Shown here in pieces: positions 10,654 to 22,764 of a stretch of DNA of 64,000 bases; position 1 is the first letter of the stretch, and every line of letters begins with the position of its first letter. This stretch comes from Mixophyes australis (Eukaryota; Chordata; Amphibia; Anura; Limnodynastidae): assembly GCA_036250195.1 (NCBI GenBank), contig JAVHZZ010000010.1:109638778-109702777 (forward strand), read 5' to 3'. A model generated the notes under the pieces. The model was given only the letters and a program-made list of their open reading frames with translations, made no database searches and was not told where the DNA came from. The position numbers and the translations under genes were made by a program.

Positions 10654-12228
10654 CCTGATCTTTAGAGGGAGCTTCAGTAAGTCAAACAATTATCCGCAGA
10701 TGCGCAGGGCTTTGGCACCATAGTAGCTGCACCCCATGCTACATGGTTATTCCACCCCTGTATGTATCCCATTTTTTTTCCTTTCAAAAATGCTGGAGTG
10801 TTAGGACTAACCAAAGAATGTATAGCACATACGCCAGTTATCATTAGGCGAACCTGGGTAATACCTAAGTGCACGAGCGGTTAGTGGACTACTAAAAAAC
10901 TGAAACTCTGAATAAGTGACAGAGTAAACATTTATTTCTTTACCACCCTGCGAAGTCTTCACATGAATCGCTTTTTAAGCTGCGCTGCAAATAAAACACT
11001 TAAAATTTATTTTGATGTTCAGATTTAATTAAAAAGTGCACAGTTAGAAAAGTAAAACGTACTGTGAAAGTGTCCCCCATTCTTTTCTTTTTTTTAAAAA
11101 AAACAAAACTAATTAGAGTTCTATTTTAAATTCTTTATGAGCTGCTAATCATGTCGGTAAATCACTGATAGTGAGAAAGACACTCTCCATTAATGCAGTG
11201 GTGTAACTGTTTATTCCCTCACTCTCTATCAGGAACACATTGATCTGGAAGTAAATTTATTAACCTCTAGGGGAAAAATCATTAGTGCTTTCTGTAAATA
11301 TTCCCCGAGCACATTTATTACCGAGCTTTTCTGGTTTTACGGACGGTAATTATTATATTCTTTGCCTTTTTGGTTTGTTGCTTGGAAAGAGGGAAGTTTC
11401 AATGTCACCAGAAGTTAAAAAGTTGGTATCCAATCACATTCATTCCTGGTCACATGACCTTGTTCTATGTGACATCACTGATTTGACTACTGAGAAATTA
11501 AAGAAAAAATACATGACAGATGGTTACAATCATATCATTACGAAGGGGCCTATTTAGGGGCCCCTTACTCCGGCCCCTTATCACGCAGTTTAACACAAAC
11601 ATATTGCAGGGACAGTTGAACGATACTCAGCTTCCCTGGCGATACCGGCTCAGAGCGTAAGGGTCAACTTACAGTTTTGCCAGATCAGTCTCTGCAGATA
11701 TGCGCAGTTTTTTTTGTATTGTGGCGTGACAAGTACTGTTGCGATAGACTGCTGCATGCAACGCTGGCGACAGTCGCTGAATCACAGGGGCGTTATCTCT
11801 GACAAGAGCAGTATTGTCACAGCAGTAACCCGATTCTGTACATGGTGAAAAAAAAAGTATGATTGGGATTTTCAGCCATAGATAAATCAGCCGATTAATG
11901 CGTAAATATTTACGTTTTATTCATTCTGTTTCATCTTCCTTTCCTCAACGCCACCAGCATTTTATGATTTTTTTATGATTTTATGCAAATGAGTGGGAGA
12001 TGTCAGTTTAAGTAGGCACTCACATTGTTTAGAAAGACAGACAGTCCCTTCATGGTAATTGAGGGGGATCAATGACTAGGACAGAGGTACAAACAATAAG
12101 CTTAAATATTTCCTTAATCATCCAATTAAACTATTGGTTATAAATCATCTCGCTGACCTCACAAAGGTAAATCCTCAAAACATGTCCTTTAAAAAAAATA
12201 AAGTCCGAATTAGACAATTTGCTTGATA
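10654..12228. other. Non-coding, no gene
   Basis: There is no gene. An octamer-type word (ATGCAAATGAG) lies near 11,983. Around 11,555-11,830 the texture resembles a decayed MITE, but no ends could be defined. Confidence 0.3.
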
Positions 12229-12236
12229 CTGTGTGG

Positions 12237-12379
12237 CAGGGGAGGGCTGGCAAATTTTAGCCCGGGGGAGACAAGACTCGACTCAGCAGCCTATGTTGGA
12301 AAATGCAGGTGGCCCAGTGACGTAGCCCACTAAGGGACCAGCCTGGGGGGCAGATATACCCCTGCCCAACCTGCCCCTG
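12237..12379 (+). mobile_element. Small non-autonomous hAT element, copy 2
   Basis: It starts CAGGGGAGGGCTGGCAAAT and ends CCAACCTGCCCCTG. The 8-bp flanks are CTGTGTGG (12229-12236) and CTGTGCGG (12380-12387), 7 of 8 identical. It is the same family as 2,050 and 32,017, with short internal deletions. Confidence 0.85.
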
Positions 12380-12387
12380 CTGTGCGG

Positions 12388-13152
12388 TGATGACCAAACA
12401 ACTTTAACTGCAATGCGGAGAATGTTCGGAGGTCGGCAGTGATCCCGAATCGTGTGCACAATCACCTTGCACAATTGGTGTCTGTTTCTGTGATGCAGAC
12501 AATCAAAGTGTAACCGAATTATTATCACATGTGGATGCTGAATTAACTCTGCTACATTGTGGCCAATTCTATCTGGCATTTCAATATTCCGGCATATGTT
12601 GATCTAATAATTAAGAATGGAGCAATGCTACTTACTAAGCTGTCATATCACATTCTGCAATTCACCATGAAGAGTGTTCGGCTTACTCCGGCGCTGCAGA
12701 GAAATCCCATTTTCTCCCTTAGCAGGATGGTGGAGATAAGACCTCACACAGCCCTCAGCTATTGGTCCAGTCAATCTTGCCGCTTAGTCACTTAGAACCA
12801 TGACCGTGGGCTGCTCCGGATTGCCAAGCTTTGAATAATGCAGGAAAACAGGCGCTGTCGTGTTTATAAAGCATCAGTCTGACGGTTGATTAAATAAATT
12901 CTACTGGGAAAGGCTGAAATTCAGTGTTGGATGATTTGGTATTATCACAAAGACAAGTGGGGGGCAGAGGGGGGTGTCAGTGAAATGGATCCGCTCGCTG
13001 AAAGAAAGATTAACAAATCAAAAAGTCTTTAGTGGTCCGGATGATGAGAAAGATGGCGTCTTTTTCAACCTCTTTTTTAAATATTTAAAATAATAGTTCT
13101 ACTTGTTGCGGATACTAATTGCAAGCATTACATGCTCTGATACCCCATAGTG
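12388..13152. other. Non-coding, no gene
   Basis: Unique-looking sequence, with no supported feature. Confidence 0.3.
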
Positions 13153-13880
13153 ACCAGGGCTGTCAAAAGGAATTCAGGGCCCCGGTACAACAACTTCATG
13201 AGGCCCCCCTTATAGTTGGGAATGTGCGGCGCAAAATTCCTACTGCGTGTGTTCATACAATTGGGGCGTAGCTATGCATCATTGGGCGTGCCCAGGCCAC
13301 CCTCCTACAGAAAAAAACCTGCATTGTTGTGTACACCATTGAACGGTCACCAAAAATTGGCATTGTCTCACTAGAATCACAACATATCACAGACTCTCTC
13401 CTACCTGTTCTTGTCCCTTTTACCATCTGTGGCTGCTGGTTTCTTTAGTTGCAGCTTGTCTGGATCCTGGAATGTTGAGGGCCCTATTTGGAAAACAAAA
13501 TGGGTACATTTAGAAAATTACAGCCAGCCCCGGCGTTAAATCAATAGCACCCACATTAAAATAACAATATTCACATTTAATAAATAAACGTATTTCCCTC
13601 CCTCTAAACAGCCCCAGCAATAAATTAATAGTATTTACATTTCAGAAATATACCAATTTCCCGCAACCATCACTGCCATTAAATAATTCATAGGCACATT
13701 TAATAATGAGACCTCATTCTCCACAAACTCACCCCCACATTCAGTAGCCCCCAAACCACCCCATCTTAAATAGTCACCACCATCACCCCACAAACAAAAT
13801 TGCACCCCCACTGCATCACTGTGCCATCCTGCCCTCCCCTCCTTCATCACTCAGTGACTTTCTGCTGCCCCCCCTTTTTT
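13153..13880. repeat. Probable transposon-derived flank of the 32-bp array
   Basis: It begins CAGGGCTGTCAAAAGGAATT with a hAT-like CAGGG end. Imperfect units built on 'agcccc.gc.ttaaat.aatag..ttacatt' recur at about 13,525, 13,610 and 13,665. No right terminus or target duplication was found, so the nature of the element is unresolved. Confidence 0.35.
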
Positions 13881-15370
13881 ACCTCACACTGTGCCTCTCT
13901 CTATCCCTTTACCTGACACTGTGCCTCTCTCTATCCCCTTTTACCTGACACTGTGCCTCTCTACACCCCCTTTTACCTCACACTGTGCCTCTCTCTATCC
14001 CTTTACCTGACACTGTGCCTCTCTCTATCCCTTTACCTGACACTGTGCCTCTCTACACCCCCTTTTACCTCACACTGTGCCTCTCTCTACACCCCCTTTT
14101 ACCTCACACTGTGCCTCTCTCTATCCCTTTACCTGACACTGTGCCTCTCTCTATCCCTTTACCTGACACTGTGCCTCTCTACACCCCCTTTTACCTCACA
14201 CTGTGCCTCTCTCTACACCCCCTTTTACCTCACACTGTGCCTCTCTCTATCCCTTTTTACCTGACACTGTGCCTCTCTACACCCCCTTTTACCTCACACT
14301 GTGCCTCTCTCTATCCCCTTTTACCTCACACTGTGCCTCTCTACACCCCCTTTTACCTGACACTGTGCCTCTCTACACCCCCTTTTACCTCACACTGTGC
14401 CTCTCTCTATCCCCTTTTACCTCACACTGTGCCTCTCTACACCCCCTTTTACCTGACACTGTGCCTCTCTACACCCCCATTTCCCTCACACTGTGCCTCT
14501 CTACACCCCCTTTTACCTCACACTGTGCCTCTCTACACCCCCTTTTACCTCACACTGTGCCTCTCTACACCCCCTTTTTCCTCACACTGTGCCTCTCTCT
14601 ACCCCCTTTTACCTCACACTGTGCCTATCTCTACCCCCTTTTACCTCACACTGTGCCTCTCTCTACCCCCTTTTACCTCACACTGTGCCTCTCTCTACCC
14701 CCTTTTACCTCACACTGTGCCTCTCTCTCCCCCCATTTCCCTCACACTGTGCCTCTCTCTAACCCCTTTTACCTCACACTGTGCCTCTCTCTCCCCCATT
14801 TCCCTCACACTGTGCCTCTCTACACCCCCTTTTACCTCACACTGTGCCTCTCTCTCCCCCATTTCCCTCACACTGTGCCTCTCTACACCCCCTTTTACCT
14901 CACACTGTGCCTCTCTACACCCCCTTTTACCTCACACTGTGCCTCTCTACACCCCCTTTTACCTCACACTGTGCCTCTCTCTACCCCCTTTTACCTCACA
15001 CTGTGCCTCTCTCTACCCCCTTTTACCTCACACTGTGCCTCTCTACACCCCCTTTTACCTCACACTGTGCCTCTCTCTCCCCCATTTCCCTCACACTGTG
15101 CCTCTCTACACCCCCTTTTACCTCACACTGTGCCTCTCTCTCCCCCATTTCCCTCACACTGTGCCTCTCTACACCCCCTTTTACCTCACACTGTGCCTCT
15201 CTCTACCCCCTTTTACCTCACACTGTGCCTCTCTCTCCCCCATTTCCCTCACACTGTGCCTCTCTCTACCCCTTTTACCTCACACTGTGCCTCTCTACAC
15301 CCCCTTTTACCTTACACTGTGCCTCTCTACACCCCCTTTTACCTCACACTGTGCCTCTCTCTCCCCCTTC
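13881..15370 (+). repeat. About 32-bp minisatellite, roughly 46 copies
   Basis: Tandem units read ACCTCACACTGTGCCTCTCT followed by C-rich CTACCCCCTTTT. Unit length varies 30-34 bp. Visible variants are 'ctatcccttt acctga', 'tacaccccctttt' and 'ctcccccatttccctca', the last concentrated after 14,720. The array is strongly pyrimidine-rich on the + strand. It has no stop codons in several frames, so long spurious open frames cover it. It is not a gene. Confidence 0.95.
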
Positions 15371-16490
15371 TTTGACTTACCTTAGTATAAGTTTCTTTCT
15401 TCTCTTCTGTCTTCTTTCCTCCTCTCTGTGCTGCTCCTCACTGGATGGTGGGCGTGGCTTGATGACGTCACGCCCGGCAGTCAGTGTACGCGGAGGGGGG
15501 AGGAGGGAGGAGGGAGGAGCCGGCGCCGCGTCACGTGAGTATATGTTTTTATTTATTTATTTATTACTACCTTGCTCCCCCCACCAACGAAGGGGCGATG
15601 CCCCCCCCCACCCCCCCGCAAGAAAAAAAGCTGGAAAGTGAAAAAAAATAAGTTTAAAAAATAAAGAAACAAACAATAACATGGGCAGTGTAATTAGTAC
15701 CCCCCCCCCCCCCTCTCCCACAGTACATCCACAACAGCGGACTCTGGACTTACTAATCACGGAGTTCTTGTCTTTCTCCAGCAGGGCTTCTCATCCATCT
15801 GAGGTGGTTTATGATGGGTAGGGGCATCTACAGCTCGTTCTGTTACTGACTATTACCCTTGATTTAGGGCGTCATCCTGATCGGAAAGTTTAGTTTACTT
15901 TGCAAAATACCCCCAACCTTGTTGGTAACCTTATTTAAAATTCAATTTTTATGAAATAATTTCTTATTTCTATTAAAATAAAATAGAAGTACCCCCAAAG
16001 TTACTGTGACATGTTGTGTAGGAGAAGGACCAAGGTAACCATGTGCCCATAAAGTTATTAGGGTAATATGTACGTAATATATTCCATTCTATACTCAATA
16101 ATAGAGGGGTGAGCGGCTCAGAACATTTCCCCTGTGCAATCATTTGACATTTAGCTGTGGTTGGTATGTGACATATCTGTTTTCGGGTGTGTTTTGATAC
16201 CCCTGGCATAGGTCTGGCTGATGAAGGGTATAGATGGACATTCGTCATTGCCTGAATGAGGCGGTGAAGTGCTTCCCACATTGTAGCTACTTTTAGACAC
16301 CCCCCCCCCCCACCCCCAATATGGGACAGAGTGCCCCCTCCAGCATAGATTGTGATAGTCACCATCAGGCCTTTAGAGGGCGCTCTGTTGCTGCACACTG
16401 ATATCTGTATTATGGTTCCAGGAGTGTGCAAAGTGCAATGTATTTGCAGGTATTGGTAATAATGTTCCTACCACTTTCAATACTGATACA
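15371..16490. other. Non-coding, GC-rich then C-runs
   Basis: Immediately right of the array a CpG-bearing segment (15,440-15,540) contains TGACGTCA and CACGTG words. A poly-C run of about 12 lies at 15,701 and another near 16,301. No transcript is supported. The CpG patch may belong to the element that carried the minisatellite. Confidence 0.35.
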
Positions 16491-16805
16491 ATCATCACCA
16501 TCATCATTTATTTATGAAGCGTCACTAATTCCGCAGCGCTGTACAGAGATCTCACATCAGTCCCTGCCCCATTGGAGCTTACAGTCTAAATCCCCTAACA
16601 CACAGACTAGGATCAATTTGTTAGCAGTCAATTAACCTACCAGTATGTTTTTGGAGTGTGGGAGGAAACCAGAGCACCCGGAGAAAACCCACGCAAACGG
16701 GGAGAACATACAAACTCCTCACAGATAAGGCCATGGTCGGGAATTGAACTAATGATCCCAGTGCTGTGAGGCAGAAGTGCTAACCACTGAGCCACCATGC
16801 GGCCC
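16491..16805 (-). mobile_element. tRNA-derived SINE, near full length
   Basis: Read on the minus strand: a tRNA-like head with box A (GGTGGCTCAGTGGTTAGCAC) and a decayed box B (agttcaattcc). Then comes the central domain 'gttctccccgtttgcgtggg', TTTTCTCCGGGTGCTCTGG and 'cctcccacactcc'. Last are TGTACAGCGCTGCGGAATTA and a GATGATG tail. The central domain resembles that of V-SINEs as I remember them, and the tail resembles L2-type LINE 3' ends. Confidence 0.88.
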
Positions 16806-18811
16806 ATACAATATTATGTAATGTTAACCACCTTCAGCACTCATATTGTAACCCCCCTCCGCCCCTCGGCTTGTGTCACGTGATCATCATCAACATTTAT
16901 TCTCATGGGTTTAACATTACTACATTACAGTAGATCACGTGTCTGATTCTTTGATGCCTATAGTCCTGACATTTGTGATAATTTTCCTCTATGGTTAATA
17001 ATGGTTACTTTATTCTTCTTTTAGGTACATATAAGCTTAGTTACTTGGATGTTTTGCAGACATAGATTTAGGGCACGTAGTTGTAGTCTGTGTAATGTCA
17101 TTTTCTTTGCGTCTGTGTTTTGTCTTCTGTACCTGTTTTTGTGCCCTCTTTTCCCAGTTCTTCTCTATAGGAGTCATTCTGGGAATGAAAAGTAGAAGTT
17201 TTAATTGCTGCACCTGTTGTGTTTCTAATCATCACTTTAGCAATTAGAGTTGGGCTTAGGAGTCATGTGTCTCGTGTGTCTTTTTAGCGAATGTAGTCAC
17301 AGTCTTCTAATCACTGGCGCTATTTATAGAAGCCCGTTGCACTCGCTTTGTTACTCATTACATTAAGTGCCCTGAAACGTCAAATTAAACACAGAAATGT
17401 GCTGAATTTGTGACTGAGTGTATTAAACGCGCTCTGATACCGATTGTCTAAAACATAATAACTGAAGTGAATCGACTTACACTCACCTTGACAAGCGACT
17501 GCTTTGCGTTAGTTTCAGCATTTCCAGCAGCATTCAGAAGCCTTAACGCTCGGTATATTAGTGGCATTCTGTGGGAGTGCCTACTAATTGCGTAATGCTC
17601 TGTGCTGCGATAATCCTGGCACTTCAAGCGCTCTCTAAAGCGGAGGCAAAGTACAAGAATATGTCCATGCGTAGCAAGCTTTGTTTTCCCTGCATGTAGA
17701 AGCCTTGAATTTCTTTGCAATCGTGACTTTTAGCAATGTCAGCTGGTAGCCTGGAGCCCCAAATGGCGATGTACCCTACGCACATACCTACTTATCATAA
17801 TTGGAAACTTGTCTTTGGAGAAATACTGGTTTAAAAGGGAATTGAGTATTGATCTCAATGACAAGCTTTCTGCTGTTCTTCTAACACCAGACATTTTTTC
17901 CTAAAAACACTTTGGCTATAACAGTAGCTTGAAGCGCAAATGAAAGAGAATCTGAGACTGTTTAATGTACAGTCATTGATAAGCGGCTGTTATTTGGTTC
18001 ACATGAGAAATCTGCAGACTGATTCCAGATCCTAATTTTTCCGCCGGCTCTACACAAGCCAGTTTCTCCTATCACATAGAACAGAAAACTGGATTTACAA
18101 AATGTTTCAAACATAGGAATCAGCGCTGATTAATTCCCCGCTTCAAACATATTAACCTCAAAATAGCTGCTCCGTGTTGTACCTCCCAAAGGATTTATGC
18201 TACGGAGCATGTATGCAGATTTCTCAATTTAAATGGAAAATAAAGTTTATTGCCATGGTAACTATTAGAATCTCATTAAATATATTTTTGGAAAGATTAG
18301 GATAAGGGTATCATTTGATGGTTATGAATGCTGAGTGTATATATTAAATGGTTTAACCTCCTAGATATAATATATGCATCATAGTGACAACTTATTATTA
18401 TATGTGATACAGGCTTTTATTTTCCAAAAAATGATGCCGTTAGTGGAACAGTTCCCTCATATACGGATAGATTTGTGATGTGTTCAGAAGGCTCTTATTA
18501 ATGTAAAGCAATTTTGATGGTGCCCTGTGAACACCAGTGCCCTAGGCAGGTGCCTTGTTTGCCTGAAATGAGTCTCCTCTCTATATATACAGTATCTCAG
18601 TGTTCATTGCTGTTTTCCTGTCACTTCCAGTCTTCAGACTACACCATGGCCGCCTCCTTCTTTGCACCTTGCGAGATGTTTTCCAAAGAACGGAGGTGTA
18701 ATATTGCAGTATCTGAATACATAGAAGGAACCCCAGCTCTCTCACTGCGGGCTCCTGTAGTAGCAATTACCAGTAAGTCCTTTATTGTTACGTTCTCCAG
18801 AAACTGAGCTA
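16806..18811. other. Non-coding; possible regulatory block 17,880-18,250
   Basis: There is no gene. The block 17,880-18,250 is unique with many homeodomain-like words and 'gccatggtaac', a texture typical of conserved non-coding elements. Positions 17,340-17,720 are also repeat-free. Both judgements are subjective. Confidence 0.35.
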
Positions 18812-19010
18812 TAATGGGCAACATGGTAGCAATTGTGGTTAGGAGTGCTGCCTCACAGAGCTGGGGTCAAAGGTTTGATTATGATCAGGGTCCTCTCTGT
18901 GTGCCCTTTGTATGTTGTTCTCCCCGTGTTTGCATGGATTCCCTCCGGATGCTCTGGTTTCCTCCCACACTGCAGAGACAAACTGGTAGGTTAATTGCAT
19001 TGCCAATAGG
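18812..19010 (+). mobile_element. tRNA-derived SINE, 5' part, old
   Basis: The order matches the first two thirds of the SINE at 48,164: 'ggttaggagtgctgcctcacag', 'ctggggtcaaaggtttgat', 'gttctccccgtgtttgcatgg' and 'ggtttcctcccacactgca'. It stops after 'ggtaggttaattgc'. It is more diverged than the other copies and lacks the 3' tail. Confidence 0.8.
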
Positions 19011-20062
19011 CTTGTGCGGGAGGGGGCTTGGTAATGCGGTTGACATTTGGGGGTGGAGCTATGATGACGCAATCATGAGAATATGGTTTATATAATAAAT
19101 TAAAATGGAATTTTCTCAACTGAGAGAAGACTTACTGGATATTGTGAGTATTAAGTGTCAACTTCATGGGCACAAAACTATACAAGAGTTTAGTTTTGGT
19201 CAGTACAGGTCAGTTCTGTCGATCTTTTCCTTCGCTAGTCGCAGAACAGTTTTGAAAATTTTACTTACTGATAGCTTTATTAAGTGACTTCACTTCAGTA
19301 GGAGGAGGACAATCGGTGATATTTAAAAGCGGAGTGAAAATTGGATCATGTTAAACATATTCTGAGGCACTGACAAGAGCCTCGATTCTTCTATAGCTTT
19401 CATAACGAACAGCGCTGGAATTACGAACATTTCTATTTTCACTTTTACACTTGTCCTTCTCTGCACCCAGAAATTTCTGTTACTATGGATAGCATTACAT
19501 AAGCATATAATCCATTAATATTGTTGTACTGCTCAGTGATAGTGATCTCCGTTAATTAGTATATAACCGAGTGTGAATCTCTAATGTTGTACTAGTGAGT
19601 GATATATACATTCTATTGTTAGACAGAACTTCAGCCGAGCCCGCTCTTATTTGGTCGCGCGCTGTTATGATTAATGAATATTTTATCAGGGGAAATACAC
19701 TTGTACTTTTCTCATTTTCAGGAATGTTCTGGTTACATAGATTACGTTTCTCATTATACCAAGTTATTACTAACAATACACATGGTTCCTCTGTATATAC
19801 ACTTAGAAAAATATTCTTGCAGTGCAGTTTAGATAATTAAAGATTTCTATACATGGTACCGGCCTTTAAAGGTCTAAAGTCTATAGATAAATCTATATCA
19901 ATGTTAAATTGTTACATGGTGCTTTAAACCTTTCAAACAATGTAACAAAATTATTTCCAGTTATGTGTTAAGCTTCAATTATCTGCTATACTTGTCTCTG
20001 TGTGAAAGTAGTTATTCTGTTCCTCAAGTACTTACATGTATTTATAATAGACTGACACTAAG
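19011..20062. other. Non-coding, no gene
   Basis: Unique sequence with no supported gene or repeat. Confidence 0.3.
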
Positions 20063-21503
20063 TACAGTCATGGCCAAAAGTTTTGAGAATGACACAAATA
20101 TTATTTTTCACAAAATCTGCTGCCTCAGTTTATATGATGGCAATTTGCGTATACTCCAGTATGTCATGAACACTGATCAGATTAATTGCAATTAATTTCA
20201 AACTCCCTCTTTGCCATGACAATGAACTTTATCCCACAAACAACATTTCCACTGCATTTCAGCATTGCCACAAAAGGACCAGCTGACATCAGGTCAGTGA
20301 TTCTCTCGTTAACACAGGCGAGAGTGTTGACGAGGACAAGGCTGGATATCACTCTGTCATGCTGATTGAGTTAGAATAACAGATTGGAAGCTTTAAAAGG
20401 AAGGTGGTGCTTGAAATTATTGTTCTTCCTCTGTTAAACATGGTTATCTGCAAGGAAACATGTGCAGTCATCATTGCTTTGCACAAAAAGGGCTTCACAG
20501 GAAATAATATTGCTACTAGTAAGATTCCCCCTAAACTATTTATCGGATCATCAAGAACATCAAGCAGAGAGAGGTTCAATAGTTGCGAAGAAGGCTTCAG
20601 GGTGCCCAAGAAGTCCAGCAAGCACCAGGACCGTCTCATAAATTTGATTCAGCTGCGGGATCAGGTCACCACCAGTACAGAGCTTGCTCAGGAATGGCAG
20701 CAGGCAGGTGTGAGTGCATCTTGGACTGCTGAGGACTGGGGTAAAGTCATTTTCTCTGATGAATCCCCTTTCAGATTGTTCGGGGCATCTGGAAAAACGC
20801 TTGTCCAGAGAGGGAAAGGTGAGCGCTACCATCAGTCCTGTGTCATGCCAACAGTAAAGCATCCTGAGACCATTCATGTGTGTGGTTGCTTCTAAGCCAA
20901 GGGAGTGGGCTCAATCACAATTTTGCCTAAGAACACAACCATGAATAAAGAATGGTACCAAAACATCCTCCAAGAGCGACTTCTCCCAACCATCCAAGAA
21001 CAGTTTGGTGATGAACAATGCCTTTTCCAGCATGATGGAGCACCTTGCCATATGGCAAAAGTGATAACTAAGTGGCTCGGGGATCAAAACATTGAAATTT
21101 TGGGTCCATGGCCAGGAAACTCCCCAGACCTTAATCCCATTGAGAACTTGTGGTCAATCCTCAAGTGGTGGGTGGACAAACAAAAACCAACAAATTTGAC
21201 AAACTCCAAGCATTGATTAGGTAAGAATGGGCGGCCATCAGTCAGTATATGGCCCAGAAGTGATTGACAGCATGTCAGGGAGAAATGCAGAGGTCTTCCA
21301 AAAGAAGGGTCAACACTGCAAATATTGACTATATGACTTAATGTGATTGTCAATAAAAGCCTTTGACACTTATGAAATGCTTGTAATGTTACTTCAGTAT
21401 AACATAGTAACATCTGACAAAAAGGTCTAAAAACACTGAAGCAGCAAACTGTGTGAAAACCAATACTTGTGTCATTCTCAGAACTTTTGTCCGTCATACA
21501 ATA
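20063..21503 (+). mobile_element. Tc1-like transposon B with both inverted ends
   Basis: The left end starts after TA at 20,063 with CAGTCATGGCCAAAAGTTTT and 'gagaatgacacaaatatta'. The right end at about 21,462-21,503 is its reverse complement with a few substitutions (GTGTCATTCTCAGAACTTTT). It is a different Tc1-like family from the copy at 7,766. At about 1.44 kb it is shorter than an intact element because a piece of the transposase gene is missing near 20,720. The match to a widespread fish/frog family is from memory. Confidence 0.93.
20440..21329 (+). pseudogene. Broken Tc1-like transposase with DDE residues still readable
   Basis: The start ATG is at 20,440 and the end TGA at 21,327-21,329. 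The N-terminal helix-turn-helix region reads ETCAVIIALHKKGFTGNNIA, then the frame shifts near 20,535-20,570. After GVSAS an in-frame gap joins directly to WTAEDWGKVIFSDESPF, so roughly 35-45 codons are missing. A TAA stops the frame at 20,893. The catalytic motifs survive in pieces: D in FSDESPF, D in FQHDGAPCH, and E in PDLNPIENLW about 35 residues later. The product would have cut and pasted the element; this copy cannot. Confidence 0.9.
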
Positions 21504-22764
21504 CAGCCTATGCATGTTCCCAGATAATCTGTAACCACAATGAAATCCTCAGTAGGCAATATCCAGCCCCCAAACCCCCAGGGTCCCCCGGTAAAAGTAA
21601 CAAATAGCTTCTTTCTTTTGTATCCTCATCACTCAAAACATTTAAATGAACTGCTGAGAGTGCCCACAGTGATCCCGTTCACTTACAGGATTATATTTTA
21701 CCCACAAGACTGTACGATAAAAAGCTTTGTGGGAGCTTAATAAGAGCACAATGTCAATTAGAGATGTCCAGTTGGGAGTTATAATCCGATCCTCTAAGTT
21801 TTCAGGGCTTAAAGGAAAGATAAATAGTTTAATTAGTTTATGTCACGTTTACGTTAAAATCAAAAGGTGTACTTAAATTATTAAATCAGGCTTAGTGTTT
21901 CGATCAATGTGTAGTTGAGTGGGGAGAGTGGAGCGACCATAAAACAGGCATCTGCATTGCAGTATATAGAATACAGTCACAGATCAGTTCTAGATGCCTT
22001 CTTCTACATCTTCTGAGTAGACCGTACATCTCGGAGACAAGTTCATTTGTTGTAGTTGATACAAGTTATCTACTGAGATTCACTGTGCTAACTACTGCTG
22101 ACATCGTTACCGTCCAGCCGGCTGGTTATTGGCTTAGGAGCAGAATCTCCACACAAGTAGTGTGTCCGTATCTATCCACATTGGACACAGATATAGTATA
22201 ATATAGATACACATTCCCTTACGCCATCTAAAAAGCTTCTCAGGTGACTTTGAAATAGACTCGGGTCACTTGTGATATGAGAGAGTTATTTAGTTTGTCA
22301 TAGTACTACTGTATATATGTATAAGAGTGTTACATTGTTATTTAGCAGCGCTGTTTTGTGTTTTTTTTTATCTGTGTAACATTTACGGTTGTGCAATACA
22401 CTACTGTATTTTATTCTTTTTGTTACTTTATTTACTATGTTGTTGTCACATTTGTGATTAGGGCTGGTGGCTACTCCCAGGGCTGTACTATTTTCTCTCT
22501 TTTTTATTGTTGTCTACTGGGGAGTTCACATTTCCCCGTATAGCAGCGAGAGTTTCCCACCCATCACAGTGTTAGTATATATAGGTTTTTTTTTAATATA
22601 TATTTTTCATACATTTATATTAATTCTATAGATTTGATATATTTTTATACAGTGCACCAAAAGGAGGCTGTTTGTTTGTTACATTAACTACAAGTTTTAG
22701 TTTCCTGTACAAGAAAGAATGGAAACAAAGCGAGATAAGAAAACGAGTGACACCAATAGAGTGG
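21504..22764. other. Non-coding, AT-rich, no gene
   Basis: No gene. Positions 22,280-22,700 are AT-rich with T-runs. At 22,747 the words 'gtgacaccaatag' stand directly before the polypurine array. Confidence 0.3.

Noticed and set aside
13985..15641. Open frames of 466, 390 and 286 codons
   Set aside because: Several overlapping frames through a 32-bp tandem array with changing unit length; no domain, and the repeat shifts frame freely.
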